In this document: positions 62,121 through 64,000 of the stretch, in pieces
How the letters are laid out: every line of letters begins with the position of its first letter
Numbering within the stretch: the stretch's first letter is position 1
From: Bedellia somnulentella
Taxonomy: Eukaryota > Arthropoda > Insecta > Lepidoptera > Bedelliidae
Assembly (NCBI GenBank): GCA_963576735.1
Contig: OY755182.1
Coordinates: 5,890,001 to 5,954,000, forward strand
Reading direction: 5' to 3'
Length of the DNA: 64,000 nt
Translations under genes and position numbers: made by a program
The notes under the pieces: generated by a model
The model's input: only the letters and a program-made list of their open reading frames with translations
The model's database searches: none
What the model was told of the DNA's origin: nothing

Positions 62121-64000
62121 CAGCAGGAACAAAGTACGCCGTTTTCTGATCAAGCGGACTAGATTTATACTTGACGGTTTTTTCTCCTATTTTCCTGTAG
62201 TTGACGGGAAACTGTTGCAACATAAAGCTTTACAAGTGCCCGGGCTAGGTTGGAAGCCAAACTGGGTCACAGGTAGTATCACAATCAACATATTTCACTA
62301 GCAGTTTAGTAGAACTGAACAAAAATAAGAGTTACCATGAAACCGGACAGCCTAATTCACGAAAAGGGATTGACATTGATTCCAAGACACTCTAAAATAA
62401 TACTGATCCATTTTACACAATCATCTGAACTTAAACTGTGTCTAATTGATGAAACGTGCGGTATTTTAATCGCAGTTCGGACAGGAATAATGTTGATAGA
62501 GGAAAAAAAACGCGTAAACGGTACGAGTTCTTATAAGATAAACATAAACTATTTCCTATGTCCGCTTATAAAAGTTTTCCCAAATCATTCCCGTTGATGT
62601 CGTTTAGAAGAGGTACGGTCATAGAGCTTTTAAAGTGATTGTTGGTCGACGTATCTCGAGATCTATCCTCAACTTTTATCCATTATTTGCAAATCCAATG
62701 AGGAAACATTTATTAAAACATTCATTATAACAACGTCGCTGTTACACTTTTAATCTCAATTGTAGAGCCCTTTTATACCTCCAAAATTTGGCACATTTCA
62801 TGTTGTGTCCATTAACTGTATAATATAGTTTTAGGTCATATTTTACAATAATAAACTGTGTATTGTCGTTTTAAAATAGTACTATCCCATTTCATTACGT
62901 AAACGTTCGTAAGAGACGACTAACGGTATTGAAGATTTTTCAGTGAATTATACGAATAATATGTCTCAAGTCTTGTTCACGGCTTGTTACCAATCATATT
63001 CATATCAGAGTTTGTGCTTGTACACTGTTTAGTAAGAAAAACTATCATGCTGTATGTATAAGTTCTTTGCGTTTTAAAAACGAGCGCTTTTGCGACCCCT
63101 GTAGTAAATTACGGTTATGTATATTTTTGTTTTTACAAAACCTAGCATACGTGACCGTACATAAAATAAATCTGACTGACATGACATAAATAGAGATTTA
63201 CCGCAACCAACTTATAAAATTCTCAACAAAAAAACATTTCTTTCAGACTGCTTTCTACAAGTATATTGCATTGTTTGTTAGAAACAGTAAACATGAATGT
63301 TCCTTTAGAAACACAACTGTCTTTTTTAGAAAGAATCGGGTCATATCACTAGTGTTGAAACAACATTCGTCTGAGTCTCAAAGAGAAACATTTATTACGT
63401 ATCGCAATTTTAATGAAATCGCCTCAAGCATTTAATGTGTTTAACTCATGAAGAATTTATTCACCATCTTGGCTTTATTGCATTAAGTCCTGATAGGATT
63501 TATTATTTTCTTTCTAGGTCTTGTTGTATTGTTGTGAAAAACTGGATGTAATTTGAATTTAAATATAATTTAATTTAAATCATTCTTTTCCCAATGGTAA
63601 GCTACACTCTTCTAAAATAACATAGGATAGGACGTATTTTTTCATAATATTTACAAATATTACAGAAAATTCTTTCTTTTACAAATTTGCAATTTGTTAG
63701 TTATATGGGAACCAAATATTACAACAACTTATATCAGCAGCATGAAATCATATTTGTGTTTAGCTCTGCTTGTTTTAAATTAAAGGATAACTTAGATGGC
63801 GTCGTTTCCGCTTGATTGAATAATAATAACCTTCTTTTATAGCCTGCCTACACTTGCAGGTTTTCTTTATTGGATATGAAAGTAGGCTTGATATTCAGTA
63901 TAATTACGGAAAAAATAAAAGCCAGAAATCATTTTAGTTTCTTTTTTTGACGATTTCTTAAAAAATCTGGATATTCTATAAATTCTCAAAAAAAAAATCA
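62121..64000. other. Intron or intergenic, mostly nothing recognised
   Basis: Short open frames at 62107-62301 and 62337-62597 (+) have no motif. A SINE-B head scrap lies at about 62880-62945 (AAGAGACGACTAACGGTATT). I looked for a GPCR TM3 exon (after the intron at 53673) and saw none. Confidence 0.4.

Noticed and set aside
62107..62597. Two plus-strand frames of 64 and 86 codons
   Set aside because: No motif, no homology recognised, partly overlapping a decayed MITE. Not called as genes.

Overview
This window is a stretch of insect nuclear DNA, most probably from a moth or butterfly. The reasons are AT-rich, intron-containing, mostly non-coding sequence; Helitron-like elements with the GTCT-microsatellite / CTAG-end structure known from Lepidoptera; many tRNA-derived SINEs; a mariner; several non-LTR retrotransposons; and a first exon of an adipokinetic-hormone-receptor-like GPCR. 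Species cannot be read from the sequence.

Host genes. (1) The minus strand from 19051 down to 5613 carries four exons of one glycoside hydrolase family 31 (GH31) gene: 18112-19051, 12386-12590, 9509-9769 and 5613-6371. Splice sites and phases fit throughout. It encodes a membrane-anchored, trefoil-containing sucrase-isomaltase / alpha-glucosidase-type protein whose catalytic residues appear to be replaced. The first exon (above 19051) and the C-terminal exon(s) (below 5613) were not found. (2) The plus strand at 53373-53672 is the first coding exon (N-terminus, TM1, TM2) of a class A GPCR resembling the adipokinetic hormone receptor; later exons were not found to 64000. (3) Weaker: a possible THAP-type zinc-finger first exon at 51545-51620 (+), and a 5'-truncated conserved invertebrate gene of unknown function at 13506-14349 (-).

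Mobile DNA. I use descriptive names. SINE-A is a tRNA-derived SINE of about 370 bp with a (TTATG)-like tail. SINE-B is about 250 bp and ends GTGAGTATATGTATGTATGT. SINE-C is a second tRNA-derived family. SINE-D is a tRNA-like cloverleaf between inverted repeats. An RTE-like LINE shares its 3' end with SINE-B and may be its driver. A full-length mariner (7713-9017) has a single in-frame stop.

The most striking region is 28.6-41.4 kb. An old non-LTR element on the minus strand (ORF1 starting at 41349, ORF2 running 33276 to 28882) is cut by two SINE-A copies and by a Helitron-like element (33586-40564). That element is cut in turn by an intact I-like non-LTR retrotransposon (34316-39635, two open reading frames, 13-bp target duplication). 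A second nest at 14.7-16.8 kb is a MITE inside a LINE inside a SINE-B. From 41.5 to 64 kb there are further LINE fragments (43.6-44.5, 48.1-50.9, 46.8-47.3, 60.0-60.3 kb), SINEs and perfect palindromes, with the GPCR exon embedded among them.

No rRNA, canonical tRNA, CRISPR, operon or prokaryotic feature was seen. Boundaries of old repeats are approximate (tens of bases); boundaries fixed by target-site duplications or splice sites are exact as read by eye.
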